Of a DNA stretch of 64,000 bases, positions 11,774 through 25,600 are shown in pieces; position 1 is the stretch's first letter, and the number at the start of each line of letters is the position of its first letter. Origin of the DNA: Tetrahymena thermophila SB210 (lineage: Eukaryota; Ciliophora; Oligohymenophorea; Hymenostomatida; Tetrahymenidae); contig NW_002476418.1 in assembly GCF_000189635.1 (NCBI RefSeq), positions 248,001 through 312,000 of the forward strand, read 5' to 3'. The position numbers were made by a program, and so were the translations under genes. A model generated the notes under the pieces. That model was not told the origin of the DNA, ran no database searches, and saw only the letters and a program-made list of their open reading frames with translations.

Positions 11774-13152
11774 TAATATATTTTTATTTCAGTGATTTTT
11801 TTTCTTTTTATTATTTAAATTATTATACTAATTCGTTAATTGGGAATCAGCTAAGCAATATTTAAAATGCCAGATTTTTAATTTAAATGATCAAATTATT
11901 AAATTTTTTGTTTTGATAGATAAATAAACAAGTAAAAAAATAAATGAATAGTTAGATAGATAGAGCTTATTTTAAAGATCATTTATGTTTTGATTGCTCC
12001 CAATTTCAAATTACTCTTTCATTTATTAATATTATTTAAAAAAACATACAAACTACTTTCAAATGATATAATTTTTTGTAGACTTTTAAGTAATAAAAAT
12101 ATCTTATTAAATCCTACAAGTTTTAAAACCATTCAATACTTAAATGGAGTTATTATCTTTATATTTTTATTATCTATCCATCATTTAAATAATTCAATTT
12201 CTAAAAATGTTTTAAAATATTCCTACTGATAAAAAAATAATTTACTATTCCATTTTTTGGTTTAGCTGATTAACTGATCATATATTTATTTTGTTTAAAT
12301 ATTAATAAATTTTAATTAATCGCTTTTTAAATGCTAACTTTTTGTTAATCTTTGAATATAAAAATATATCAAAGGAATTTGCATAAGTTAAAAACAAACG
12401 CATATACTATTCTAAATAAAAAATGTTTATTAATTAAAATATATATAATTTTGTTATAATATTTAAATTTTAAAGAAATTACTACTGTAAATATATAATT
12501 GTCTTATTATTTATTTATTTTTCTTTTATATTAAACGAATCTAAAGTTTCAACCAAATAAATATTAAAAACTTCCTAATTTAGATTATTTGATTTAAATA
12601 TATTACTTGCTTCAATATGATTAATAAAAGCCAATTAATTTATAATCAATTAATAACCTAACACTTTCTTTATTTCTTATTAAGTATTAATTTTCATGTT
12701 TTTAAAGGGTTACTTAAATTTAGTAATATGATTTATCAATTTGTTTCATAAGTTTATTAAAATTTTATATAAATTTCTATTAAAGATATTTTATGATAAT
12801 TTAATAATTAATATAAAATATAATTACTAAAAATAATTATTAATATAATTGATGTTTAAAGATTTTTATAAAAAATATTTTTATTTTGAAAAATACATTA
12901 AAGAAAAAATAAATATTTATGAGAAAATTCTTAAAGTAATTCAATAGTAACTCTATTTATAATATAAATAACTATTTCTCTGTTATTGAATAGAATTATA
13001 TGAGGAAATAACCAAAATTTAATTTAAAATATAACTATTTATTAATCAAAAATTTTTAAATCTAACATTCTATTGTAACTCATTTTTTTGTTTTAAAATA
13101 ACATTTAAAATGCAAAGCACATAATCAAAAAATGAAAAGTTGAAATTATTCA
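11774..13152. other. AT-rich intergenic region
   Basis: This is the divergent promoter region between the minus-strand membrane protein and the plus-strand zinc-finger gene. A frame of about 79 codons is open at 11990-12229, but its composition (I, L, F, N, K, S) is what AT-rich spacer yields. I see no RNA gene or repeat of note. Confidence 0.5.
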
Positions 13153-16112
13153 ATGTTTAGTCATGTAGAAAGAGCACAACATATAGCCTATGCACCTTAA
13201 TTAAACAAATTTTAGACTCATTAATCATTTATAAACTAACCATAAATAAAGAAAATACTGTAAATACTCGTTAATTAAAGTCAATTTTTTAATAAAATAA
13301 AAATTAAGACATAAAGTCAGGTCAAATTTTAATGTAAAATTTTATTTTTTCTGAGTTGGTCTTAATTGATAAGAAATTAAAGTATTTATTTATTTAAGAA
13401 ATGATTAAAAAAATCAATAATTTAATTGATTTTTTGTTATTTGTTTTAGATAACCTCTTTTTAATTTGTTAAAGATAAAATACTTAGTAGAGCATAGAGA
13501 AACCAGTAAGTATGTAATTTATAATTAATAATAAACAAATATTATAAAGAGCAGGTTTTTATATAATGAAAATGCAACAATCAATTGACACTCTTAATTG
13601 TTTTTTTGTTTGTTTGTTTTTAAGGATAATTTATTACCTTATTAATCTCTGATTGATAGATAACTTTTAAGAAAAATGTAGAATGCCAATTCTGATTAAT
13701 TTTTTAAGAGAGGCGAAGAATCATATAAAAGATTGGAGATAAAGTTTAATTAAAGAGGTTTTTTAGTTTCAAAATAAAAACATTCTAATTGTAAAACATT
13801 GTAGTCTATTTTTTTTAAGTTTTCAAAGGAAGCAATAAATAGTTAGCCAAGGTATATTTCAAAGGATGCAAATACACATGGATTAATGGAATGTTAACAA
13901 TAATCACTAGTTTCAAAGGAATTAGTATGGAGGAGCTAACCAATGGAATCCTCAGATGCAATCTTATTAATAATATTAGCCATCTTCTTATACTTAGCAA
14001 ACTAACATGGGTATGTAGTATCCACATTCAGCGAATCAGTCAGCACAGAATATCTACAGACCAAACTATTTGACAAAAGATGAAAGAAAGGGAAATTTAG
14101 CACTCACAGGAGAATTAGCTTTAGGTATTTATTTTAAATTATTTTTTGTTTAATATTTTAGGTTAGAATTTTGACTCAGTCATCTTGAAGTTTTACTTTT
14201 TAATTAATTTAAAGGGAAGAACAATAATTACTAGCAAGTTAATGGAGGAAGATTGAATTACACTGGCAATATGAATTTTGATAATTAAGGATACAGTACG
14301 GACCCATATAAAAATAATAACAATAGCTACTAAGCTAACCATTTTAATATGAATGCTAATCAGTAACCTTACATGAGAATTTAATAGCAATAACAACAAT
14401 AGCAATAATAATTTGGGTCAGGAGCTAAGAATATAAATCCTAGTGATTTTGAGCAAGCTCAGAGCTCGCTGCGTTTATTAAAGCAAAAAATGCAAAACAA
14501 GGAAACTAATAACTACTACAGCAAGCAAGATTTGTAAAATAACTTAAACGATGGATATTAGGGAGCCAACTCACAAAGTACAACAAATACATCACTCAAT
14601 TAAAATAAATAGTTTCGCAAAGTTTTTAAAGTAGATGTATAAAACAATGGCAGTGATACGCTTTAAGAATTTAAAAATTAGAGATCCAACGAGTTTTCAG
14701 ATAATGAGTTCGCTCCTTAACCATCGCTTAGATAAAGAGGATCTCTATAACGCCCTCAGTAGTAATAGAATTCAGATAATTAATATGGAAGCAATTAAAA
14801 TAGCTAGAGACAAGATAATTTTGCAAGAGCAGATAGTAATTAGCAAATTAAAAATTATAACAATACAAATTTAAATGGAAGCTTAAAAAGAGATAATAGC
14901 AACAATATATAAATTCAATACTAGTCATCCATGCAAAGGACGATGGAAAAGAAAGACCCATAAATGGTCTATAACTCTTAGAGATAAAATTAGATGTAGA
15001 ATTATGAATATTAGGGTAACTAAGATGCAAACGATGACGATTTAATATTTTCTAATCAGATGAAAAAGAAACCTGCTGTCAAGAAACCACCTTTGCAAAA
15101 TAAAGTTCAGCCTGATTATAGCTAGTAAAATAGCTACAGCAGCAATATTGGTAATAAAAAGCAGTTTAATTCACCTAACTAAGGAGATTTTAGCTAAAGA
15201 TAGCAGCAATAACAATAGTAATAATAACAACCACCAAGAACTAGTTCATACAGAGGAGAAGTAAATGGCCAAAAGTATTACAATTTTTCAAAAAATTTAG
15301 ATACTTCAATTCATAAAGATGACGATGATGACGAGTAAGAGAATGCTGCAAACTAGAAATTTGTATCAAAAACAAAGTTTTCTAACAATTAGGGAAAATA
15401 TAGCTCAAAGACATTCACTGATGAAGAAGAAAAATAGTACGACAATGGCTAATATAAAAATAACTATTAAAATAATAACTAGCAACAAAAAAATAATAAA
15501 TTAGCTTAATTAAATAAGAATAATTCATAGAAACAAGTAAATAGTGCTTTAGAATAGCCAATTATATCAAATTAAAAAGTAAACGAACCTAGTAAGTACG
15601 ATCTTACTTAAATAAATGCGAGAGAAGCTATTTAAGATAATTTAGATAATTTAGAAGAGTGTCCTGAGGGCTGCGGGAGAAGATTTGCTCCAGAAGCTCT
15701 AGAAAAACACGCTAAAATATGTAAAAAGGTATTTTAGTAAAAAAGAAAAAAATTTGATACAAAAAAATAAAGAATAAATGATGAAGAACATGAATAAATA
15801 TTGTAATAAGCATAAATGGAAGAAAAGATGAGAAATTAATATGCATCTAAAAATAAATAGCCTGCCAAAACGAACACATAGTAATAAGACAAAAAATCTA
15901 AGTGGCGTATGCAATCTGAATAGTTTAGAGCTGTTTTAAGGTCAAATAAAGGAGGAGAATAAGCATAAGATATACCATAATATGATGACAGAATAGAATG
16001 TCCTCACTGTAAAAGAAAATTCTAGGAGTCTTCTTATAACAAACATGAATAAATATGTGCTAATCGTGCAAAAATAGCTAAGGCATCTGGAAAACCTTTC
16101 ATAAAAAAATGA
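13153..16112 (+). CDS. ZC2HC1-type zinc-finger protein (C2HC5 fingers)
   Basis: Three exons, 13153-13259, 13820-14124 and 14215-16112, join in phase to 769 residues. The C-terminus has two C2HC fingers: C-P-E-G-C-G-R-R-F then H-A-K-I-C near residue 620, and C-P-H-C-K-R-K-F then H-E-Q-I-C near residue 733. The RxF after the second Cys and the HxxxC ending match the ZC2HC1/FAM164 family. The first finger has C-x3-C and the second C-x2-C. The 600 residues before them are Q/N/S/Y-rich with acidic patches and no fold. Exon 3 and most of exon 2 are secure. The distal exon 1 (MFSHVERAQH...) and its 560-bp intron rest on a matching phase (CT|T) and coding character. Alternative starts are the in-frame ATGs at 13866, 13878 and 14007. 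Members of the family are known from eukaryotes with cilia, but the role here is unproven. Confidence 0.8.
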
Positions 16113-17289
16113 TTAATCTGAAAATTGTAAAAAAAAAAATTTTAATTTTCAAGTATTTTGTAGTCAAAATAAATAAAAAATTTAATAAAAATATAAGTAA
16201 ATCTAAATTAAAAGAAAGAAAGACAATATCAAAATAATTAAGAGGAATTAAATTTAATTCACTTAATATTATTTATTAACTAACTAAATATAAATATTTT
16301 TGGTATATCAAATAAAACGATTATTGATTATGAATTAATACATTAATTAATAAATAAAATATTAATTGATAGCTTGATTAATTTATTTATTTATTGAATT
16401 ATTGAAAAGATAATTTACAAATAAAACAACTTTTAAAATATATGAAATATTTTTGTAGGTTATTTTATAAAAAGTAAAATAGAAAAATTCAACATATTAT
16501 TTATTAATAATTTGTTTATTCTTCTAATCAATATGGTATATATATCCTTTAAAAATATTAGTTGAATTGTATTTTTATTTATTAATAATTTGTTTATTCT
16601 TCTAATCAATATGGTATATATATCCTTTAAAAATATTAATTAAATTGTATTTATCTTATATACTTACTTGCCTTTATTTCATCAAATTTAATTAAATATC
16701 AGAGTTTAACTTTCAAATGAATTAGAAAGCATTTGCAAGCTTAACATAAAAAATATTTAATTAATAAAAATTTAAAGGGTCCAAATAAATGTGTTTTTTC
16801 AAAATATTCCAAATGCAGAATAAGACAATGTTTTTTTTTTTATAGATTTTTTTGGTTTTATTTTTAAAAAGCAATTATCTACACTAAATTATGGTATGGC
16901 AATTGTTTTTTACCAATCAAGCTTTAGTTTGGATTTAATTTAATTTATTTTAAAATTTTTATATTCAAATAAATAAAAAAATTGTATATTTTTTTTTAAT
17001 TTAATTTATGAAATAAATAAAAATGTTAAATTTTTTATTGTTAAAAAAGTAATCTATGTCTTGTTCACAAATCATAAATGTTTGATTTTTTTAATTGCGA
17101 TGAATAATTTATTTTTATAAATTAAATTACATCATAAACTTATCAAAGATTAACCTTAATAATATTTGTAATTCAATAAATATCTTTTAAAAAAAATGAT
17201 GATATAATAGAAATAAAAATTATTAAGTTTAAATTAAGTAATAGATTTTTTACATATTTACAACATTAATTTTATTTATAATTAAAAAG
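16113..17289. other. AT-rich spacer with an open frame upstream of the LRR gene
   Basis: It contains the 78-bp tandem duplication at 16501-16652. An ATG at 16717 opens a frame (MNQKAFASLTQKIF...) of about 120 codons to TGA at 17083, in the same register as the first visible LRR exon. It could supply the missing first exon of the LRR gene, but I found no splice pair that I would defend. Confidence 0.4.
16501..16652. repeat. Tandem duplication, 78-bp period
   Basis: Copies at about 16501-16578 and 16579-16652. Each contains TTATTAATAATTTGTTTATT, TCTTCTAATCAATATGG and TATATATATCCTTTAAAAA. They are nearly identical, so the duplication is recent. It lies between genes. Confidence 0.85.
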
Positions 17290-20200
17290 TTTTTAGAATG
17301 GCCTTCTCTATCATCTGAAACTAATCTTTGTATTGATGCTAAGTAAAAATAATTAACTTTTAATCCTACCTCTTATATATTTTTAAATTTATTTATTTAT
17401 TTAATTAATTTTTATAAATATAAATAAAATTTATATTTACTTTAATTTATAAATTATATCTTTCTTATAGTTATGATTTTTTTATTCTATTTAAATTTAT
17501 TTAATCTAAAATGTAACAAGTGATTTAATTATTGATGACTAGGCTATATTTTGCTTAGGTTCTAAATTAGAAAAATGCACTAACCTCAAAACTTTCGAGC
17601 TTTGGCTTTAGTAAAAATACATATATTAATTATTTGATTTAGTTTGTATTATAAGAAGATATTTATTTAGAATAAACAAAAATTCTAAGTTAATGTTAAA
17701 AAATGTATTTGATTTATAATTAGAATAAACTTAAAATTTAATGGTTTTAATATTTACTCTTAATTAACTTATACATAATTATTTGTTTAATTAAAATAAA
17801 AGAGGAAATTAAATTAGTGCTTAAAATGCTTCAGTAATAGGTTTAGCTATATCAAAACTTACTGATATCTCTAATATGTCACTATATTTTGGGTAAACAT
17901 AGATTTATTTTTTTTAATGCTACTATTAACTAGCTTATTTTAACATTTCTATTTAATTATGTAGATAAACTATACTTTATTATTTTTATGTGGGAGGAGT
18001 GATATTTATGATATTTTTATAATAATTAAGCAATTAATTAAATTGAAAATAAAACTTTTATTCTAACTAAAAAATCCCCACCCATTTTTTAATTAATTAC
18101 CTTTAAATTTTCCTTTAATTATCTAACAATTTTGTATTTATATTTTTAGTGTCAATAAGCTGGGTAATAAGGGGACATCACACTTGATATCTAGATTATC
18201 TAACTGTATTAATCTATCAACTTTGAATCTTATGCTATCGTAATATATTTATTTCCTTTTTATTTTGTAAACATTAAACAATATTATTAAAAAAAATAAA
18301 TAAATGAAAATTAATAACATAAGAATAAGTTTTTATTAATAAATAAGATTTATATTTTAACAATTTTAACTAATTGATTTATTAGATTTAGCATTATTGC
18401 TTCAATATTTATTTAATTATTGATCTATTTTTTCTCATTTTTTTATTCTAATTTTAATTTATTAATATATTTATCTTAAATAAACCTAAAGTGGTAATAA
18501 AATTGGTGCATAGGGTGTTTAAGGCTTACAAGATAGCTTAGAAAAATGCATTAATCTTTAAAACTTAATTATTGATCTGGGGTAAAAATAATTTATTGAT
18601 TTAATTTAATTTTAAGTTATTTGTGAAAAAGTTTAATAATATATAATTTAGAAAAAATAAATTAAGCAATATTTGTATGATTTAACAATTTCTTTAGCAT
18701 AATAACCTTAATTAATTATAACTATTTTACTATTAACTTATTTTTTATTTTTAAAACCAATGAAAAGAGTAAATTAAATTGGAAATGAGGGAACTTCTTA
18801 CATAGGTTCTGCCTTAACAAAATGCATTAGTCTTACAAATCTATCACTTTACCTAAAGTAAAATATATATATAGTTTATTATCTTTTCTTGCAGAATTGA
18901 TGAATTATATTTATTTATTTATATTTTATTTTAAACTTTTTATAATTTATTTATTTTAAAAAATGTTTATTATTTATTTAAATATTTACTAATTTTATTT
19001 CAATTTTACTTTTAATAAATATCTTCTTATCATCAATTTTATTTGAAATATATTTAATAAATAAAAAGTGACACTAAAATTAGTGCAATTGGTGCATCAG
19101 CATTATCTTAAGCTCTAGAAAAATGCTTCAAACTTTCAATATTAAATATAGATTTTAGGTAATAATATATTTTTTTAATTAATTTTCGAATTTATATTTT
19201 AAGTAAAAAATTATCAAGAGAGAGCATTTTTAAATTCTGTTTTTTGTAAACTTTACTGGTTGGTTTATTTTACATACATTTTATAATTACCATAAAATTT
19301 TTATTTCTTCGACTTCGATTTTAGGAAAAATCCTAAATCTGATATTTAATTTAATTTATAATATTTTAAAAATCGAACCTCAATAATTAGTTAGTTGAGA
19401 GTTAAACAAGGTTCTACTGTAATTAAAATTTAGCATTTAAATTTTCATATTATTTTATTATTTTAATTTATAAATTTCTTTTATTTTATTTATATTTATT
19501 TTTTTATTCATTAAAGAGCTAATTAAATTGATGATGAAGGTATATCAGATATAGGCTCTGCTTTGGCTAAGCGTACAAATCTCTTAAATTTAACAATAAA
19601 CTTTGGGTAAATATAATTATTGGTTTTTTCTACTCACTAGTTAGTGTTTCTTGTTCTTTTTTTAAATTAAATATTTTCTAAACATTTAATTTTGTTATTA
19701 TTTCTTTTTTTATTTTTATTAAATAATATTTTTCCTTTTTAAACTTAATTTTAACTTTGATTTAATTATATTTTCTTTTGTTCACTTTATATAATTGATT
19801 CAAAGTAAATATTTTTATTTTAAAAGATACAATTTAATTAGTGATAATGGTGTTTCTCGTTTTAGTTAATTTTTAGAAAAGTGCATAAATATTTCTAAAT
19901 TAACTCTTAGTTTACGGTAAAAATATTATCTTATAACATTAATATTATTTATTTTTTTACAAACAAAACAATATTTAAGAGATAAAAAAGATTTAATAAA
20001 TTAACTCAAATTTATTTTATTTATTTATTTTTTTACAAACAAAACAGTATTTAAGAGATAAAAAAGATATAATAAATTAACTCAAATTTATTTTATTTAT
20101 TTATTTGTTTTTGTTTTTTTTTTCAGAATTTTTATCTTTTAAAAATATTTTCAATTTACTTTCAAATATTTAAAAGTAAAAATAAAATCGGTGCATTGGG

Positions 20201-21916
20201 TGCTTCAAACTTAGGTTTAGCTTTGGCTAAGCAGTCTAATATTTATGATTTTTCAATCGATTTAGGGTAAATTTATTATTTTTCTTTATTTAAATTTATT
20301 ATTAAGAACTAAATAAATAATAAAAACTAATTTTTATTTTTATTATTTCGCTTGAACTAACTTTTTAATGAAAGTTTTAATTCTATTGGTGACCAAGGAG
20401 TCTCAGGTTTATGGTCTGGTTTATCAAAATGCATTAATATCTCAACTTTAAATGTTGACCTAACGTAAAATATGTTTATAGTTTTGTTGAATCTTTTTTA
20501 CATAATTTTATTTCTAATTTATTAAAACAAAACAACCAAAATCATTCATAGATTTATTAAATAACTATCTCAATTTTTCATTTAATAATAAAATATTTAT
20601 TTAAAGTCATAATGAAATTTGTGATGAGGGTCCATAAGTCCTAAATTCTTCTTTAGCAAAATTATCTAATCTCAAAAATTTGTAGATTTATCTTGGGTAA
20701 ATATAATTTATTTTTTTCAATTTAAATTACTTAATTCATTCACATAAAAACTTTTTAAAATAAAAAACACATTTACATTTTCAAATAAAAAATATTTTAT
20801 TTAGGCATTTTTATTTAATAAATTATTTTTGTTTTAATAAAATAATTTATGCTTTATTCATTAAAAGTGACAATTAAATTGGTGATTAAAGTGTCTCAGG
20901 CTTAGGCTTTGCTTTATAAAGCTGCCCTCAGCTTTAAAAGTTAGATCTTGAGCTCTAGTAACCAAAATTGTTTATTTATTTTAATTTTTTTATTATATTA
21001 ACTTAAAGAATAAATAAAAAATATAGTAAATCCTCAATAATTATGGTTAAAAAGTGAAAAAAAATTTTATTCTTAATATTAAAGCCTAAATTTCTTTAAT
21101 GGTCTTAATTATTGGACTTGGTTTAAAGAAATAGTTTTTTCAGAAATTAATCTAATAAAAGTAGAAAAGAAAATAAATTACATAAATTAGATATACTCTT
21201 GAATAACGATTATAGTAAAAAAATAGTTTAAAAAATTTTCATCAATTTTAAGAACAAAAAATTTTTTTGGTCTTAATTAATGAGGATTTAAATTAGATAA
21301 TTCCAAGAAATTAAAATTCATTTTTCATGCAATAGAAATCAATATATAAAATATGTATTTAATTTTCTGATTTATCTATTTTTTGAGAATCAATCAGTTT
21401 ATTAAATTTTTTAAAATTTGTGTATATATAGCTCATTTATTAATGTTTAAAGATAGAAAATTCTTTCTTTCATCTATTTTAATTATTCTTAATATTTAAA
21501 ACATTTGAAACAAAACCTCTAAAATTGTTATTTAGATAAATAATGATTAAACTTAACTATGTTTAAAATTAATTTAAAAGCTGTAATGAATTCGAAGATA
21601 AAAGTGCTTTAGCTTTTGGATTAGCTTTATCTAAATGTCCTTACCTTTAAATCTTTACTGCTAATTTGTAAAAAAAAAAAAATTTTTTTTTATTATTTTG
21701 CGAAAAGTTGTTTGCCTTGATTATTTTATTTTTTACTATTTTATTGTTTATTTCACTTTGAATTTATTAATTTGTTTTATATATATTTTTTTTTATTAAA
21801 TATTTTTTTAACATTTAAAAAAAAGAGGTAGTGGTTTAAATCAGTAAACAAAATTCAAGATAAAGGCCAACATTTTTAAAATAAAGAAATTGATTTAATA
21901 AAGAATTTCATTATGA
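17290..21916 (+). CDS. Leucine-rich-repeat protein, one LRR per exon; 5' end unresolved
   Basis: Fourteen exons are clear after a first partial exon ending at 17342: 17521-17610, 17803-17892, 18150-18239, 18492-18581, 18768-18857, 19069-19158, 19517-19606, 19827-19916, 20177-20266, 20375-20464, 20607-20696, 20868-20957, 21581-21667 and 21826-21916 (TGA). The first twelve are each exactly 90 nt, start one base before a codon boundary and encode one 30-residue repeat. The pattern is N-x-I-G/S-D/A-x-G then L...L.KC.NL..L.L.L, the ribonuclease-inhibitor type of LRR. The last exon gives a short basic tail. Such repeats form a curved protein-binding surface. No kinase or other catalytic domain is visible. 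The start is not fixed: the ATG at 17299 runs into TGA after six codons, so an upstream exon is needed, possibly from the frame opening at 16717. Confidence 0.8.
19953..20104. repeat. 76-bp tandem duplication inside an LRR intron
   Basis: Two almost identical copies, about 19953-20028 and 20029-20104, lie in the intron between the exons at 19827-19916 and 20177-20266. Both contain ACAAACAAAACA(A/G)TATTTAAGAG and AATAAATTAACTCAAATTTA. The duplication lengthens the intron without touching the splice sites. Confidence 0.85.
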
Positions 21917-22695
21917 TTACTAACTTAAGCATTACAGCTAAATTCTCTATTCATAGATTTGTATAGGGGATTCTCATATTTAGCTATTTGATTTTGCTTT
22001 TATCAAATATTTTTTGATTAGAATCTATCTTCAAAAAATAAATAAATTTGCAAACAAATTTTTTAAATAAGAAGTAAACTTTATGTTTTTATATTTAATA
22101 TTATTTAAACAGTTGTAAATATTGCTTAGAAGCCAAATTTAAATATTTAATTTTCTAGTTTATTTTTTTCCCTCTTTTCTCTATCATAAAGAATTAATCT
22201 TAAATAAAATTAATTAAATTAATGAATAACAATAAAAAAGATGAATTGTAAAAATAAATGAATTATTAATTGAATATTTTTAACAATCTAAATAAATATT
22301 CAAATTAAAAATTTAATTTTAATCTAAATAATTTATTTTTAATAAAAAATCCTAATTTTATTTTTCAAAAGTTAAAAAATTATTTTTTAATTTTAAAATA
22401 TTTGAAAATCAAATAAATAAATAAATAAATTTAAAATAAAACTGGTTTACTAATTAAAATGTAGTTAAAAAATAAACATCCGCAAAAAACTGAAAAGAAA
22501 ATATTATGAAAAGTATTAAGTAAGATATTGTATTATCCTATTAGATTACATACATACATAAATTCTTATAAACAAAAAGTGAATATTAATTAATATTTAG
22601 TTTATTTATTTATTTACTTTATTTGATTTAATAATTTAATTTTAAAGTAGACTGACGATTGACTGATTTATTGATTAACTAACTGAATCATTAAC
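21917..22695. other. AT-rich intergenic region between convergent genes
   Basis: The LRR gene and the karyopherin gene converge here, so this stretch contains both 3' ends. It has runs of A and T and short TAAA- and TACA-type repeats. I see no gene or structured element in it. Confidence 0.5.
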
Positions 22696-25600
22696 TCAAT
22701 TATGGTTATTATTCATGTTAATTTCTTGCTATTAATTTTTCTTTTTCAACTTTACTATTTTTCTAATTGATTATAATTCTTCTTAGGTTTCTTGTTAGTT
22801 AATAACACGTTTTGTTTTGAGAATTTCTTCAAGATGTTAAATTTAATATTAAGTCAATGAAGAAGTTAATTTGGTAATATCTTGCCCTAACTTTTATTTG
22901 AGTTCAATAAACATCTTTTAGAATACAGTAAACTCATCTAGCTTCTTCAGAGGTGTGTGCAAAAGCTTTAAGCTCTTTTAAGCACGCTAAATTTTATTTT
23001 AAAAGAAAGAGTTAATTAATTTAAATGTAACTTAATTTATTACTTTCAATTTTCTTAAGTCATCATAAGAGTTTTCTGAATGCTTTTCTAGAGCTCCAAG
23101 AGTCATAGAATTTTTGATTTCTGGAAGATCTTCAATAAAAGTAGTTTATATGTATTTTTCAACTTTTTTGTAATCATTAATGTCTTCATACATTTCTTAA
23201 GCATCTCTATGCATGTAAGTATGAGCTAATTATTTCTTTCTGCTTTAGATAACTTGTGCGTCTTCAGAGACTTGCATGACATCATCTTTATTTTTATTTC
23301 TTGAATATATTTCTTTTAAAGAACTGTTTTCTCTATCAGAATTATTATCATCATCGTCGTCGTCATCACTAATTTAATTGTTATCCTTGGCTTCTTCATC
23401 ATAAAAACCATCAAGGTCAGAGGAATCAGATTCAGAATCTAAATCTTTTTTTTTTTTAACAATTTTCACTTCATCAACTAAATTCTTTCTTTGTTCCATC
23501 TATTTAGCAACAAATTCTTAGTCATTCTTAATAGAAAGGAGCATGTTTAGTACTCTAGTGAAGAGCTCAATGAAATTAGCTTATATATATGGAATCTATT
23601 CATAGTTCAGAAGCAGCTTACAGCATCCAATAATATAGAGTTTCTTATCATAAACTTCTTAAAATATACCAAACTTATAAAGAAGGATTTCTAACCTATT
23701 TCATTCAATTTTATTTTAAGATATATTATAAAATAAATAAATAATAAATAGTTAATTAATTACATTTTGTCTAATACTTGTTGACATTTTTTTTCGGTCT
23801 ATTGTAATTCTTACAAGACTGTTAATGTATGCTAAAAGTTTATTTCAAAGCAACTCAATATTACTTCCATTAATCTAATTATTTATTGATATAAAATTAA
23901 ATCCTTTGAAAAAAAGCACTTTTCAATTAAGAAAAAATTGAAAAATGTTAATAAAATTTTAAAAATTCAAATAAAATATTAAAAGCTAAAATAAAATATT
24001 GAAAAAGATAAAAAAAGTATTAAGAAATTCAAATAAAATATAGAAAAAGCAATTATATTTTGCTGATTGTTTAAATTATTTTATTCAATAAATGTAGAAA
24101 TAAATACCTTGTTTCAAGATACTGCTCATAAAACTCTTGCTTAAAAGAATAGCAGGTACTTTGAATAATTGATCTGTAATAATCCAAGGAAATGTGAGTA
24201 TTAAAATGATGCATCATAAGATGAACAACAAGGCATCCAAGGGATTTATCAAAAGCGCAGGAAAATCTTGAAGTAGTCTTGATACCATTTATACCCATTT
24301 CAAGGAACTTTTAAAAAATATTAATTAATTTTATATTTATTTTTAAAGCTATTTACGAATTAGAAAAGAGCTTAATTTTCAGTGAGGTATTGTGGTTACT
24401 GTTAAATGATGTAGTTGATAATCTTATAAATTTCAAATATAAAGATTTCCTCTTTTTCATAAACATATTTCAATAAGTATATTGTTTATAATTAAATTTC
24501 TGATTTTATTCCATTCTGCCTTTCCATGTTAAGACGGAAAATTCTGAGGATACTCACAGCTAAATCGTGCTCTTTCGAAGTTTATAAAGTTTTATACAAA
24601 GGATCTAATAATTAATCTATATTTTAGCGCATATCTGGAGTTAACTCATCCCATGATGTAATAATTTCAAGCATTAAAAGAGGGTTTTTAACACCTTCTA
24701 AATGCATTTTCGATTTATTTTTTGAAAGTGTGCAAGATTCAAAAAGCTTACATAAAAGAGTATTCATAGTAGTGTAAATTATTTCTTGTTATATAAAGAT
24801 CTCATTTTTATAAGTTTGCATAATAGCATTTAGGCACTCAAAGTACATGTCAAATTTTCTATCTTAAATTTATGATAGAATAAATTAGAAAATTTAAGTT
24901 GCATGAGGTTTTAAACGTTTCGACGAATTTTTATTTGAAACAATATCGTAGATGTTTTTATATACTTAGTAACAAAAACCAACAAGGTCTTTCTATCCAT
25001 GGCTATTTGTACAGTCAAGCAATAATTAAAAGTATCTCATGAAAATATCTTAATTATTATGCAAAACTGTATCAGACATTTCAGTAAAAAACAATAAAAT
25101 TTATGATATTGCGAAATAAGATATTTTTCTATTTTCTAAGCTGCAGATTAACTAGCAATTGTTAGTTAAAAATCCATCAACAATTTCAATAAGATCTTTT
25201 CTTTATTTAATCAAATTCCTTACAGAAATCAATACAACCGTTGACATATCAAGCTGATTTTCATCTTAATATTTTTATTTTATCAAGCTATTTTAAGCAG
25301 CTCCTAATACCTTTTATTTACAAATTATAAAAATGTTTTTAGTTTAATTTTATTCAAAATCATATAATGATGTCTTTCAAAAATTTTCAAATAAATTTTG
25401 ATAATTTTTTTCTTCAAAATGGTATTCAAAATCTTTTGATTCAATTTTTTGGATAAATTAAAAAAACATTTAAAAGATAAATTTCGTTTCAAAATTATAA
25501 AATTATGAAAAAACAAAAAACAAAAAAAATTTTTTTTGTAAATATTTTTCAAAAATAAAAATAGAAAATAAAATTGATTTACCTAAAAGACTGGATCAGA

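Noticed and set aside
11990..12229. Open frame of 79 codons on the plus strand
   Set aside because: Composition is that of AT-rich spacer (I, L, F, N, K), with no domain, splice context or coding-like base composition. With TGA as the only stop such frames are common by chance.
25325..25552. Minus-strand frame of 75 codons
   Set aside because: It lies wholly inside the karyopherin intron 25311-25582; K/F/L/I-rich from A/T runs, and the flanking exons join without it.
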